The translations under genes were made by a program, and so were the position numbers. 64,000 bases of DNA from Adhaeribacter pallidiroseus (GTDB lineage: Bacteria; Bacteroidota; Bacteroidia; Cytophagales; Hymenobacteraceae). The stretch is from NCBI RefSeq assembly GCF_003340495.1, contig NZ_QASA01000001.1, positions 744,001 to 808,000 of the forward strand. Reading direction: 5' to 3'. Shown here piece by piece: positions 44,857 through 53,589 of the stretch (positions are counted from its first letter, which is position 1; each line of letters opens with the position of its first letter). The notes below the pieces were generated by a model. That model had not been told where the DNA came from, did not search any database, and saw only the letters and a program-made list of their open reading frames with translations.

Positions 44857-45089
44857 CTGACATCAGTTTGGCTCAGGAGGGCCTTCTGGGTTCTGCGAAC
44901 CTTTGGTTGTGGTGCCGAGGCACGAGGCATCTCGACGAAGGAGAGAAACAAGCTTAGACCAGCCCGGAAGAGCCAAACGGGCCCCGCCGGCCACGAGGCA
45001 AGCTGGCTACTTCTCACACTAGGTAGCATCAATACATGGAGACTTGAAAAGGCTCCAAACATCTACGCTAGTAGTGCATCACCATTCCT
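44857..45089 (-). repeat. Dispersed ~200 bp repeat, copy C (inverted)
   Basis: Reverse-complemented it reads GGAATGGTGATGCAC, GTAGATGTTTGGAGCC, TTGCCTCGTGGCCGGCGG, CTCTTCCGG, GCCAAACTGATGTC, in the same order as copy B. Between B and C is about 150 bases of AT-rich DNA. Frames in the region are accidental. The whole 44479-45089 inverted structure fills the 779-base gap between ffh and the deaminase. Confidence 0.8.
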
Positions 45090-45130
45090 TTTAGTAAGAT
45101 TATGATAACTAGTCGAACAACTAACAAATA

Positions 45131-45610
45131 CTAGTACACTAACTTATTCGGATTTTTGCCCCATTCCTGAAAAGCTACGTTTGCTTCTTCGGGCAGCAAT
45201 TGTTCAGTAGGAATTTGCCGATCGGTTTGCGGTTTTTCTAGCTCCTGGTAAATAAAATGATCGTCAAAGCCAATGGCCGCGGCATCCTGTTTCGAATTGC
45301 CGTAATAAACCTTCCGGAAACGAGTCCAATAAATGGCGCCCAAACACATGGGGCAGGGTTCGCAGCTGGTGTACAAATCGCAATCCGTTAGCTGAAAGGT
45401 TTGTAAAGTAGCGCAAGCTTTTCGGATAGCGTCTACTTCGGCGTGGGCCGTAGGGTCGTTAGACGCTAATACGTTGTTAAAACCGCGAGCAATAATTTTG
45501 TTGTTTCGCACGACTACCGCCCCAAAAGGACCACCGTAGCCCGCCTGCATTTTTTCAAGGGAAAGCCGGATAGCTTCCCGCATAAATTCTTGTTTTTTAT
45601 CTTCTTCCAC
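45131..45610 (-). CDS. Guanine-deaminase-like nucleoside deaminase
   Basis: A 159-residue zinc deaminase. Zinc ligands and acid are H56-A-E58 (TAHAEVDAI) and C86/C89 (CEPCPMC). The size and the C-terminal tail ending in Tyr (GKNPNKLVY) resemble the short guanine deaminase of Bacillus (GuaD), rather than tRNA adenosine deaminase TadA. Converts guanine to xanthine if so. GTG start at 45610; the alternative ATG at 45583 would trim the N-terminus. Alone in its unit. Confidence 0.87.
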   Translation of the reverse strand: MEEDKKQEFMREAIRLSLEKMQAGYGGPFGAVVVRNNKIIARGFNNVLASNDPTAHAEVDAIRKACATLQTFQLTDCDLYTSCEPCPMCLGAIYWTRFRKVYYGNSKQDAAAIGFDDHFIYQELEKPQTDRQIPTEQLLPEEANVAFQEWGKNPNKLVY

Positions 45611-45749
45611 GGACTATATTGGAGCAGTTTACGACTTTATAACTGGATAATTAATGGTTAAAAATCAAAGAACAACCACCAGATAAAATAAATTAAGAAT
45701 ATGAAAGTAAAAGCGGTAAAAGCACCTACCCGGGCCGAATTCGTCTTTT

Positions 45750-46118
45750 TTAAGATAACCCCTTATGTGTTAATCCGAAAAGCTCTTTTTCTAACTCTTC
45801 GGTGGCTTTATGGTAAATGTCTTTCAACTCTGTTACCTTTTGCGCAAGCAAGTCTGGTTGTATGGGTTTCCTGGGATAGGTTTGCAGTTCTGCTAAAAAA
45901 ATCTGCAAATCGTTTATACCCATTAGGGCCACACCAGAAGTCATTTTGTGGGTTAATTTTTTTAAATTTTCCCAATCCTGCTTTTGTAAATATAAGATCA
46001 GGCTGCTCAAATTAGCGGGAGCTTGCTTTAAAAATAACGAAATCATTTCGGCCATAAACTGGTGATCTCCCCCCGCTAATTCCCGCAAATAATTCAGATT
46101 TACCGTTATTTCTTTCAT
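45750..46118 (-). CDS. Orphan histidine phosphotransfer (Hpt) protein
   Basis: A 122-residue four-helix protein with the Hpt phospho-acceptor His57 in LKKLTHKMTSGVALMGI. Hpt proteins pass phosphoryl groups from a hybrid kinase to a response regulator; neither adjoins. Nearest kinase in the window is the CHASE3 protein, 23 kb away. A plus-strand frame over it is a shadow. Confidence 0.83.
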   Translation of the reverse strand: MKEITVNLNYLRELAGGDHQFMAEMISLFLKQAPANLSSLILYLQKQDWENLKKLTHKMTSGVALMGINDLQIFLAELQTYPRKPIQPDLLAQKVTELKDIYHKATEELEKELFGLTHKGLS

Positions 46119-46391
46119 TCGGTTTTATGTAGATGCCGGGTAAGCCGACCTTAATAAAACGATTTTACGCATTTTCTGGATTTTGCCTTTAATTCTTTTT
46201 TACCTTAAATAGCCCCGAAGGTTATCCGAAATTTAAAAAATTGATCTTTTAAGCTGATTCTTTAACCAGTTAGCTGATTTTTTGGTTTACGGGTAAACAG
46301 CAGTTTAAAAGATATTGTAACTTTTCCATAAATCAAGCTTTATAAAATTTATAAAAAGAGGCACGTATTTGGAATAAAATATATGATTTTT

Positions 46392-46415
46392 TTAGTTCAT
46401 AAATTTTTGAACTAA
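46392..46415. promoter_or_regulatory. Operator-like palindrome O1 on the efflux promoter
   Basis: TTAGTTCA (46392-46399), 8 bases, TGAACTAA (46408-46415): a perfect 8-bp inverted repeat that covers the -33 element of the promoter. The same half-site and spacing recur at O2 in front of tolC. It fits a dimeric winged-helix repressor, probably the gene it precedes. Confidence 0.65.
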
Positions 46416-46436
46416 CTGAACTTAATAGTACTTTTG
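46406..46436 (+). promoter_or_regulatory. Promoter of the MarR/GbsR-efflux operon
   Basis: TTTG (46406-46409), exactly 19 bases, TACTTTTG (46429-46436): a full match to the Bacteroidota -33/-7 pattern, 33 bases before the regulator ATG. Confidence 0.78.
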
Positions 46437-46469
46437 CATCGTTAAGTAGATAGATTTAACAGTATAAGA

Positions 46470-46931
46470 ATGGTATTAAGTGAAAAACAGAAGGTGATGG
46501 TAGAAAGGGTTGGCATTTCGCACGAGAAAGCCGGCATGCAACCAACGTCTGCCCGCATTATGGGTTTGCTGTACGTAGCTGATAAGCCGGAACTTACATT
46601 CGATGAAATTACCGAATGTCTGCAGATTGCTAAAAGTGCTACGAGTAACGCTTTAAACTTGCTTTTGCAAGGAGATCATATTGAATACATAACGTATTTG
46701 GGCGATCGGAAACGTTACTTTCGTTTAAAAGTTTCTAACTGGCGCGGGAGTTTTGCCAAGCGAATCGAATCGATGACAAACTTTAATCAAATTTTACGGC
46801 AGGTACTAGAGGTGCGTACCCCGCAAACACCAGAATTTAATAGCAATTTAGAAGAGCTAATTGATTTTCTGGATTATGTAAATCAGGAATTGCCCGGATT
46901 GTTGCAAAAATGGGAGAGTAAGAAAAAGTGA
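46470..46931 (+). CDS. GbsR/MarR-family transcriptional regulator
   Basis: A 153-residue winged-helix regulator of the GbsR/MarR type. The helix-turn-helix lies at about residues 45-75 (LTFDEITECLQIAKSATSNALNLLLQ), the wing near 76-92 (IEYITYLGDRKRYFRL), and a C-terminal helix follows. First gene of the efflux operon, 68 bases before tolC. It is likely the autoregulating repressor, acting at O1 and O2; ligand unknown. Confidence 0.87.
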   Translation: MVLSEKQKVMVERVGISHEKAGMQPTSARIMGLLYVADKPELTFDEITECLQIAKSATSNALNLLLQGDHIEYITYLGDRKRYFRLKVSNWRGSFAKRIESMTNFNQILRQVLEVRTPQTPEFNSNLEELIDFLDYVNQELPGLLQKWESKKK

Positions 46932-46948
46932 AAATTTTTTGTACAAAA

Positions 46949-46968
46949 AGTTCTTTTTTTTCAGAACT
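46949..46968. promoter_or_regulatory. Operator-like palindrome O2 before tolC
   Basis: AGTTCT (46949-46954), 8 bases, AGAACT (46963-46968). Half-site AGTTC/GAACT and 8-base spacing equal O1. It sits between the regulator stop and the tolC start. Confidence 0.55.
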
Positions 46969-46999
46969 AACTAATAATTAAATAACTAAGTAGATTAAC

Positions 47000-48352
47000 G
47001 TGAAAAAATTCATTTACCTGGCCGGTTTGTTTTTAATGGTTTTACCACCGGTAATGGCGCAAAATCAAATCAAGGCTAACCAACTTTCCTTGACGGATGC
47101 TTTAAAATACGCCTTAGCCAACAACGAAACCATTAAAATTGCGCTTTTGGATGAAAAAAGTGCAGAATACAAAATTAAAGAAACCATTGGCTCCGGCTTA
47201 CCTCAAATTAGCGGAACCGGAACAGTAACTACTTATCCGGCTTTGGCTACCCAATTATTACCCGGCGAATTGGCCGGTCAGCCGGGTACCTTAATTCCCG
47301 TGCAGTTTGGTACCAAGTATAATACGAGTGGTGGCTTGCAGTTACAGCAGCTATTGTTTCGCAAATCGTTTTTTGTAGGCCTGGAAGCGGCGCAAACAAC
47401 TAAGGATTTATACGCTTTGCGTACGCAAATGAGCGAAGAGGAGGTGATCTACAACGTGAGTTCGGCTTATTTGCAGTTACTGCAAACCAAAGAACAGTTT
47501 AGTACGATTGATGCCAATACCAAACGCCTGGCGCAACTGGAGAAAATCTTAAAACTCCAGTACCAAAACGATGTGGCAACCAAAGTGCAGCTAAACCGGG
47601 TTACCGTGAGTAAAACCAATCTGGAGAATAGCCGGCAAACTTTAACCGCTGCTTATGATCAGCAAAAAAACGCCTTAAAATTTTTTATGGGTATGCCCAT
47701 GGATCAGGATTTAGAAATAGCCGAATCTGTGCCGGCACTAGAAGCATCTGTGGCCGTTAATGCCGATCCAAAAACCATTTTATCTGAAAAGATCGATTTT
47801 AAATTGCTGAACACCCAAAAATCGCTTTACAAGTTAAACGTGAAGAATATCAATTCAGGCTATGCACCTTCCTTATCGGCCATTGCCAATTATAGCTACA
47901 ATGCGCAGCGCAACGAGTTTAACTTTTTCGATAGCAATCAACCATGGTTTAAAGCCGTTTCCATTGGGGTGCAGTTAAACGTGCCGATTTTCGACGGCTT
48001 CCAGCGGAAAAATCAAATTCGCCAGGCCCAGATAGAAGTAGATAAAGTAGACCAGGACATCAACCAGTTAACCCGGAATACCGAGATGAGTTTGTTAAAT
48101 GCCCAAACCCAAATGGAAACCAGCTTGTCGTCTATTCAGGCCCAGGAGCGCAACGTAAACCTGGCGCAGGAAGTGTACCGCAATACCAACGAATTATACA
48201 AAGAAGGTTTAGCACCGCTCACCGAAGTACTGGATACCGAGTTAAGCTTACGCGAAGCGCAGACCAACTTAAACAACGAACGATTAAAGTACCAACTGGC
48301 TCAGTTAACTTATTTACAAGCTAAAGGCGAATTAAAAACATTAATAAAATAG
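47000..48352 (+). CDS. TolC-family outer membrane efflux protein
   Basis: Outer-membrane channel of a tripartite pump, 450 residues. Signal peptide about 1-20 (PPVMAQ), then two TolC repeats with long coiled helices (KESAEYKIKETIGSG..., LNRVTVSKTNLENSRQTL near 200-218; LYKEGLAPLTEVLDTELSLREAQTNL near 402-427). GTG start. It lies 16 bases before the adaptor gene. Confidence 0.93.
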   Translation: MKKFIYLAGLFLMVLPPVMAQNQIKANQLSLTDALKYALANNETIKIALLDEKSAEYKIKETIGSGLPQISGTGTVTTYPALATQLLPGELAGQPGTLIPVQFGTKYNTSGGLQLQQLLFRKSFFVGLEAAQTTKDLYALRTQMSEEEVIYNVSSAYLQLLQTKEQFSTIDANTKRLAQLEKILKLQYQNDVATKVQLNRVTVSKTNLENSRQTLTAAYDQQKNALKFFMGMPMDQDLEIAESVPALEASVAVNADPKTILSEKIDFKLLNTQKSLYKLNVKNINSGYAPSLSAIANYSYNAQRNEFNFFDSNQPWFKAVSIGVQLNVPIFDGFQRKNQIRQAQIEVDKVDQDINQLTRNTEMSLLNAQTQMETSLSSIQAQERNVNLAQEVYRNTNELYKEGLAPLTEVLDTELSLREAQTNLNNERLKYQLAQLTYLQAKGELKTLIK

Positions 48353-48367
48353 AACTTAAAATTTAAA

Positions 48368-49420
48368 ATGAAAAAGCTGATTTATATCGTAGTGGCGCTG
48401 GTACTTATTGGTGCCGTGGCGTTTAAGTTAATTCAAAATAAAAAAGAAATGGCTACGGAGGCCGCGGTAGCCGAAATTAAAAGCGAGGCTATTTCGGTGC
48501 AGGTAGCTGAGCCCAAAGTTGGTAAGATTGATAAATCGTTTACGGCCCAAGGTAATTTTCAGCCGGTGCAAACGCTGAGCCTTTTATCGGAAACTACCGG
48601 CCAGGTGCAGCGCATCTTAAAACGCAAAGGCGACCGGGTTCGCCGGGGCGAGTTGTTAATTCAGGTAGAAGCCAATACCGCCAACGCTGATTTAGCTACT
48701 ATTCAGGCGAATTACGAAAAAGCCAAAGCCGATTTAGGTCGTTACGAAAACCTGGCTGCCGGCGAAGCCATTACCAAACGGCAGTTAGAAGATGCCCGGA
48801 TAGCGGTAACCCAATTTCAGGCACAATTAGTAAATGCCCGGCAACGCGTAAGCAAAACCCGTATTACCGCCCCGATTGATGGTGAAATTAACGAAATGTA
48901 CGTGGAAGTAGGTTCTTATTTAGGAATGGCTACTAAACTGTACGACATCGTAAACGTGGATCGTTTAAAATTAAACGTGAAAGTAGACGAAGCCCAGGTT
49001 TTACTGCTGCGTAAAGGCGATAAAGTGCAGGTGCGGGCCGATGTAAACGCCAACGATACCTTTCCGGGTACCGTTACCGCCATTGCGGCGCAAGCCGATG
49101 CTTCTTTAAAATACGACGTGGAAATTGAAGTGAAAAATCAATCACAGAATCTTTTAAGGGCGGGCATGTACGGTACCGCTGCTTTCGCGATTGCCGATAC
49201 CCGGGACGCGCTATTGATTCCGCGGGAGGCCATTGTGGGTAGCATTCAGGACCCATCGGTGTATGTGGTCGAAAATAATGTGGCGCATTTACGAAAAGTA
49301 AAAACCGGCACCATTACCCAAGACCAGGTAGAAATTGCTAACGGCTTAAAAACCGGGGAGAAAGTTGTGCAAAGCGGGCAGATCAACTTGCGCGATGGTT
49401 TAAAGGTGAGTATTCTGTAA
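48368..49420 (+). CDS. RND efflux periplasmic adaptor
   Basis: Membrane-fusion protein linking pump and channel, 350 residues. N-terminal anchor about 5-20 (LIYIVVALVLIGAVAF), barrel-sandwich hybrid (LLSETTGQVQRILKRKGDRVRRGELL about 75-100; TRITAPIDGEINEMYVEVGSYLG about 165-187), helical hairpin between them, then beta-barrel and membrane-proximal domains. Thirty-nine bases before the pump gene. Confidence 0.93.
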   Translation: MKKLIYIVVALVLIGAVAFKLIQNKKEMATEAAVAEIKSEAISVQVAEPKVGKIDKSFTAQGNFQPVQTLSLLSETTGQVQRILKRKGDRVRRGELLIQVEANTANADLATIQANYEKAKADLGRYENLAAGEAITKRQLEDARIAVTQFQAQLVNARQRVSKTRITAPIDGEINEMYVEVGSYLGMATKLYDIVNVDRLKLNVKVDEAQVLLLRKGDKVQVRADVNANDTFPGTVTAIAAQADASLKYDVEIEVKNQSQNLLRAGMYGTAAFAIADTRDALLIPREAIVGSIQDPSVYVVENNVAHLRKVKTGTITQDQVEIANGLKTGEKVVQSGQINLRDGLKVSIL

Positions 49421-49459
49421 AACGGGCAACGATCCCAAAGAAACAAGAAATAAAACAAG

Positions 49460-52400
49460 ATGAATATTACGAAATTATCCATACAACGGTCTACTATTGT
49501 GGTAGTAGTGTTTACCGTTCTCACCTTACTGGGGGTGGGGGCTTACAAATCGTTGAACTACGAGTTGTTGCCGAAGTTCAGCCCGCCGGTGCTTACCATT
49601 ACCACCTTGTATCCGGGTGCTTCGCCTTCGGAAGTAGAAAACTCGGTAACCAAGGAAATTGAAGATGCGATTTCTTCGCTGGAGAACGTAGACAATATTA
49701 AAAGTACGTCGCAGGAAAGCTTTTCGATTATAGTGGTTAATTTAAAGCAAGGCACCAACGTAGACTTAAGTTTGCAGGACGCCCAGCGGAAAGTAAACGC
49801 TATTCTGGGCCGTTTACCCGAAGATGCGGACGCTCCCGCGCTAGGAAAATTCGACTTTGATGACTTACCCATTATTAAAATGGGAGCCACGGCCAATATG
49901 CCCGCTACCGAGTTTTTCGATTTAATTGATAATCAAATTAAGCCGCAGTTATCGCGGGCCCAGGGAGTAGCCCAGATTAAAGTATTAGGTGGTCAGGAAC
50001 GTGAGATTAAGATTAACATGGATGCCAACAAGCTGGAGGCTTACGGTATTTCCACGCTGCAAGTGATGCAAACCATCCGGAATTCTAATTTAGACTTCCC
50101 GACGGGTGAAATAAAAGACGCCAATGGCCAGACCCAGATTCGTCTGGCGGGTAAGTTTTCGTCTTTAAACCAACTGCAAAACTTAGTGGTGCGGCAAGAT
50201 AACCGCGGCATTGTGCGCTTAAGCGATTTAGCCGAAGTACAAGACTCGCAGAAAGATGTGGACGTACTCAACCGTATTAATTCAAAACCTTCGGTGGGTA
50301 TTACGATCCAGAAGCAATCCGATGCGAACGCGGTAGAAGTAAGTGAGCAAACCCGCGCTACCTTGGCGCAACTCGAAAAAACCTACGCCAACGTAGGCCT
50401 GAAATTTAATATTGCTAACGATAGCTCCTTGTTTACCCTGGAAGCGGCTGATTCTGTTATGCACGACTTATTTTTGGCGGTTATTCTGGTGGCGGCTGTC
50501 ATGTTGTTGTTCTTACATTCTTTGCGCAACGCCATTATTGTAATGGTTTCCATACCGGCATCTTTAGTGGCTACTTTTATCGCGATATACTTGTTTGGTT
50601 TCTCGCTCAACCTGATGTCGTTAATGGCGATTTCGTTGGTAGTGGGGATTCTGGTGGATGATGCGATTGTGGTCATTGAAAACATTTACCGCCACATGGA
50701 AATGGGTAAAAAGCCCGCCCAGGCGGCTTACGATGGTATCCGCGAGATCAGCGCGACGGTAACTTCTATTACGCTGGTTATTGTGGTGGTGTTTGTGCCG
50801 CTGGCGCTTTCTTCTGGGCTGGTATCGGATATCTTGCGGCAGTTTGCCGTGGTAGTGGCGGTAGCAACCATGATCAGTTTGTTTGTGGCTTTTACCTTGA
50901 TTCCGCTGCTGGCCAGCCGTTTTTCAAAATTAGAGCACGTTTCGAATAAAAACTTGTTCGGCCGGTTTATTCTGGCGTTTGAGCGTTTGCTCGATAATAT
51001 TATCGACGGCTTTACGGGGGCTTTAAAATGGGCTTTTAACCATAAAATAATTGTGCTGCTTTTAACCGTCGGCGCTTTTATCGGTTCGGTAATGCTGATT
51101 CCGGGTGGTTTTATCGGTAGCGAGTTTATCGGGGCCGGGGATCGGGGCGAAGTTAACTTCCAACTGGAATTACCCAAGAACGCCACTGTCGAACAAACGA
51201 ACCAGGCCACGGCCCAGGTGGAGAAATACCTGCAGAAGTATCCCGAAATTACCCGGGTATTTACGACGGTAGGGGCTACGTCTTCGTCGCAGCAAGGGCA
51301 GAGTTCGCCTTATGAATCCGAAGTGTTCGTGGCTTTGGTGCCGGTAGAAAAACGGGATTACAGCACCGAGAAGTTTAGCCGCATCGTGAAAGCCGATATT
51401 GAAAGCCAGATTCCGGGGGTGAAAGTTACGCCGGTACCGGTGGGCTTAGTGGGTAGCTCGCAAGCGCCGATTCAGATTGTGTTGTCGGGTCCGAACCTGG
51501 ATACTTTACTTGCTTTCTCGCAGCGTGTCATGAATCAGGTGGTGCAGGTGCCCGGCACTTCGGATGTGGAAACTTCCGTAGAAGGCGGTAACCCCGAAAT
51601 TGAGGTAGTGGTGGACCGGGATAAAATGGCTAGTCTGGGCTTAACCCTGGAAAGCGTGGGGGCCGGTATGCAGGTGGCCTTTAGTGGCAATACCGATGCC
51701 GAATACCGCGAAGGAACCAACAACTACGACATTAACATCCGGTTAGATGAGTTTGACCGCCGCAACGTAACCGATATTGCCAATTTAGCCTTCGTGAATA
51801 ATACCGGGCAAACCATTCGTTTAGGACAATTTGCGAATATTAAGCAATCTTCCGGTCCGTCTAAACTGGAGCGCACCGACCGGGTAACTTCGGTTAACGT
51901 GAACTCGCAGGTAGTAGGCCGGCCTTCCGGTTCGGTTGGTGCGGAAATTCAGCAACGGCTCGGTGCCATTAAAATGCCGCAGGGCGTGAGCATTGCCTAC
52001 GAGGGTAACTTAAAAAATCAATCCGAAGGTTTTGGTACCTTAGGAGTAGCTTTACTGGCCTCCATTATCTTTATGTACCTGATTATGGTGGGCTTATACG
52101 ATAGCTACGTGTATCCGTTTGTGGTATTGTTCTCGATTCCGCTGGCGATTATCGGCGCCTTGTTAGCCTTGGCTTTATCCTCCGAAACCTTGAGTATTTT
52201 CTCGATTTTGGGTATTATAATGATGATTGGTCTGGTAGCGAAGAACGCGATTATGGTGGTGGACTTTACGAACAAGCTGAAATCGGAAGGAGTAGCCGTG
52301 AAGGAAGCCTTGTTAGAAGCTGTTCGTATTCGTTTCCGGCCGATTTTAATGACTACCCTGGCGATGGTAATTGGTATGTTGCCGATTGCGTTAGCCGGTG

Positions 52401-52633
52401 GTGCCGTAGCGGCTTCTAAAAACGGTTTAGCCTGGGCTTTGATCGGGGGTTTAAGTAGTTCCATGTTCTTAACCTTAATTGTGGTGCCGATCATTTACTA
52501 CATCTTCGACCGTATTCTGGCGAAGTTTGGATTAGATAAGACTACCCAAATTGAACTGGAAGAGAAAACTACCGAAGAACTGGAGCAGGAAACCGCTCTG
52601 ATGGAAGAAAAAAGATTAAGCCACGCTTATTAA
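49460..52633 (+). CDS. RND efflux pump, HAE-1-like inner membrane transporter
   Basis: A 1057-residue proton-driven exporter of the AcrB/MexB class, with 12 membrane segments and two large periplasmic loops. The proton-relay Asp pair sits in VGILVDDAIVVIENIYRHME near 395-414. The C-terminal half repeats the layout (MIGLVAKNAIMVVDFTN near 922). The acidic tail is cytoplasmic. Substrates may be drugs, dyes or lipids; not predictable here. It ends the operon; a terminator follows. Confidence 0.95.
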   Translation: MNITKLSIQRSTIVVVVFTVLTLLGVGAYKSLNYELLPKFSPPVLTITTLYPGASPSEVENSVTKEIEDAISSLENVDNIKSTSQESFSIIVVNLKQGTNVDLSLQDAQRKVNAILGRLPEDADAPALGKFDFDDLPIIKMGATANMPATEFFDLIDNQIKPQLSRAQGVAQIKVLGGQEREIKINMDANKLEAYGISTLQVMQTIRNSNLDFPTGEIKDANGQTQIRLAGKFSSLNQLQNLVVRQDNRGIVRLSDLAEVQDSQKDVDVLNRINSKPSVGITIQKQSDANAVEVSEQTRATLAQLEKTYANVGLKFNIANDSSLFTLEAADSVMHDLFLAVILVAAVMLLFLHSLRNAIIVMVSIPASLVATFIAIYLFGFSLNLMSLMAISLVVGILVDDAIVVIENIYRHMEMGKKPAQAAYDGIREISATVTSITLVIVVVFVPLALSSGLVSDILRQFAVVVAVATMISLFVAFTLIPLLASRFSKLEHVSNKNLFGRFILAFERLLDNIIDGFTGALKWAFNHKIIVLLLTVGAFIGSVMLIPGGFIGSEFIGAGDRGEVNFQLELPKNATVEQTNQATAQVEKYLQKYPEITRVFTTVGATSSSQQGQSSPYESEVFVALVPVEKRDYSTEKFSRIVKADIESQIPGVKVTPVPVGLVGSSQAPIQIVLSGPNLDTLLAFSQRVMNQVVQVPGTSDVETSVEGGNPEIEVVVDRDKMASLGLTLESVGAGMQVAFSGNTDAEYREGTNNYDINIRLDEFDRRNVTDIANLAFVNNTGQTIRLGQFANIKQSSGPSKLERTDRVTSVNVNSQVVGRPSGSVGAEIQQRLGAIKMPQGVSIAYEGNLKNQSEGFGTLGVALLASIIFMYLIMVGLYDSYVYPFVVLFSIPLAIIGALLALALSSETLSIFSILGIIMMIGLVAKNAIMVVDFTNKLKSEGVAVKEALLEAVRIRFRPILMTTLAMVIGMLPIALAGGAVAASKNGLAWALIGGLSSSMFLTLIVVPIIYYIFDRILAKFGLDKTTQIELEEKTTEELEQETALMEEKRLSHAY

Positions 52634-52648
52634 AATTTAAAAAATAAA

Positions 52649-52699
52649 TGCGCCTACCCGTTAAGCTTATTGTAAGTGTAGCAGGTAGGCGCAATTTTT
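52649..52699 (+). terminator. Terminator after the efflux operon
   Basis: TGCGCCTACC / GGTAGGCGCA stem, 25-base loop and a T tract, 15 bases after the pump stop. The loop is large, so efficiency is uncertain. Confidence 0.75.
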
Positions 52700-52779
52700 A
52701 AGTAATTAAAAGTAAGTAACAAGGTAAAATTAATTTAGACTATAGTTTATAGCAAAGCGTTGTAAAGCAGATGATTTAT

Positions 52780-52797
52780 AAATCGAACAACGAACAA
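52780..52797. repeat. AGTTGTTCG-type repeat upstream of the TetR gene
   Basis: ATCGAACAACGAACAACA, reverse complement of TGTTGTTCGTTGTTCG, family member in opposite orientation to 18748 and 36911. Confidence 0.6.
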
Positions 52798-52841
52798 CAG
52801 ATAACTACCTACTAACTACGAGTTAAGAAAAGGGAAGAAAA

Positions 52842-53441
52842 TTGAAAGAAAGAATATTAACACGGGCCTTGGAGCTATTTATAAAACAAGGAATTAAAAG
52901 CACCTCCATGGACGATATTGCCCAGGATTTAGGAATATCCAAGAAAACCATTTACCGCTGGTTCGAAAATAAAGATCAGCTGGTGCAGGAATTATTGGAA
53001 TTTTCACTGTGCGCCCCTTGCGAAGTTAATACCCGAAGCGAGGAAAATGCCGTCGAGGAATTTTGTGTTACGTTTAATCACCAAATCCAGAATCTCATTA
53101 AATTTCATTCGTCGTTCTTTAACGATTTAAAAAAGTATCATCCTTCGGCGCACCAAATCTGGGCTGGTTTTAAGGAAAACAACATTATTCAACAGTTTAG
53201 GGCCAACCTTCAAAAGGGTATTCAAGCCGGACTTTACCAGCAAGATTTAGATCCGGATATTCTGGCCCGGCTGTACATTGGCCAGTTAGAAACTATTTAT
53301 ACTTCCGACTTATTTCCGCCGGAGCAATTTAACCGGTTGCAGGTTTATAAATTTAACCTCCGGCATTTTATTCAAAGTATTGTAACGCCGGCTGGCCAAA
53401 AATACCTCCACGAAATTTTGGCGCGCACCTGTTGCGTGTAA
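52842..53441 (+). CDS. TetR/AcrR-family transcriptional regulator
   Basis: A 199-residue regulator with the TetR N-terminal helix-turn-helix (TSMDDIAQDLGISKKTIYRWFENKDQLV, about residues 21-48) and a helical ligand domain. The start is TTG at 52842; no in-frame ATG precedes it. It follows the efflux operon by 208 bases with its own terminator after it, and may regulate the pump or an unrelated gene; its operator is not seen. Confidence 0.87.
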   Translation: MKERILTRALELFIKQGIKSTSMDDIAQDLGISKKTIYRWFENKDQLVQELLEFSLCAPCEVNTRSEENAVEEFCVTFNHQIQNLIKFHSSFFNDLKKYHPSAHQIWAGFKENNIIQQFRANLQKGIQAGLYQQDLDPDILARLYIGQLETIYTSDLFPPEQFNRLQVYKFNLRHFIQSIVTPAGQKYLHEILARTCCV

Positions 53442-53480
53442 CAATCTGTAAATTTAATTTAATAGTAGTTACCTTCCGGG

Positions 53481-53519
53481 GAGAGTAAATCCATTTCAGA
53501 AAGGGTTTACTCTTTTTTT
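53481..53519 (+). terminator. Terminator after the TetR gene
   Basis: AGAGTAAA...TTTACTCT stem with CC/GG beyond one mismatch, then seven T, 40 bases after the stop. Confidence 0.85.
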
Positions 53520-53589
53520 GATTAGTAGCGACAGAAAATTTAAAATTTTTAAATTTTGGTGTCCGCGTTAATTTAAAAGAAACCTAGCA

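Larger units (their letters stand above)
46119..46469. other. Leader region of the efflux operon
   Basis: AT-rich spacer between divergent genes. It holds the operator-like palindrome and the promoter of the regulator gene (separate entries). No frame inside looks coding. Confidence 0.6.

Noticed and set aside
44847-45062. Minus-strand frames at 44633-44863 and 44847-45062
   Set aside because: They lie on the inverted repeats and have no recognisable content.
45701-46015. Plus-strand frame opposite the Hpt gene
   Set aside because: Hpt is on the minus strand with an intact phospho-acceptor His motif; this is the shadow.
50728-51210. Minus-strand frame inside the RND pump gene
   Set aside because: Shadow of a conserved membrane protein; Lys/Ser-rich with no motif.
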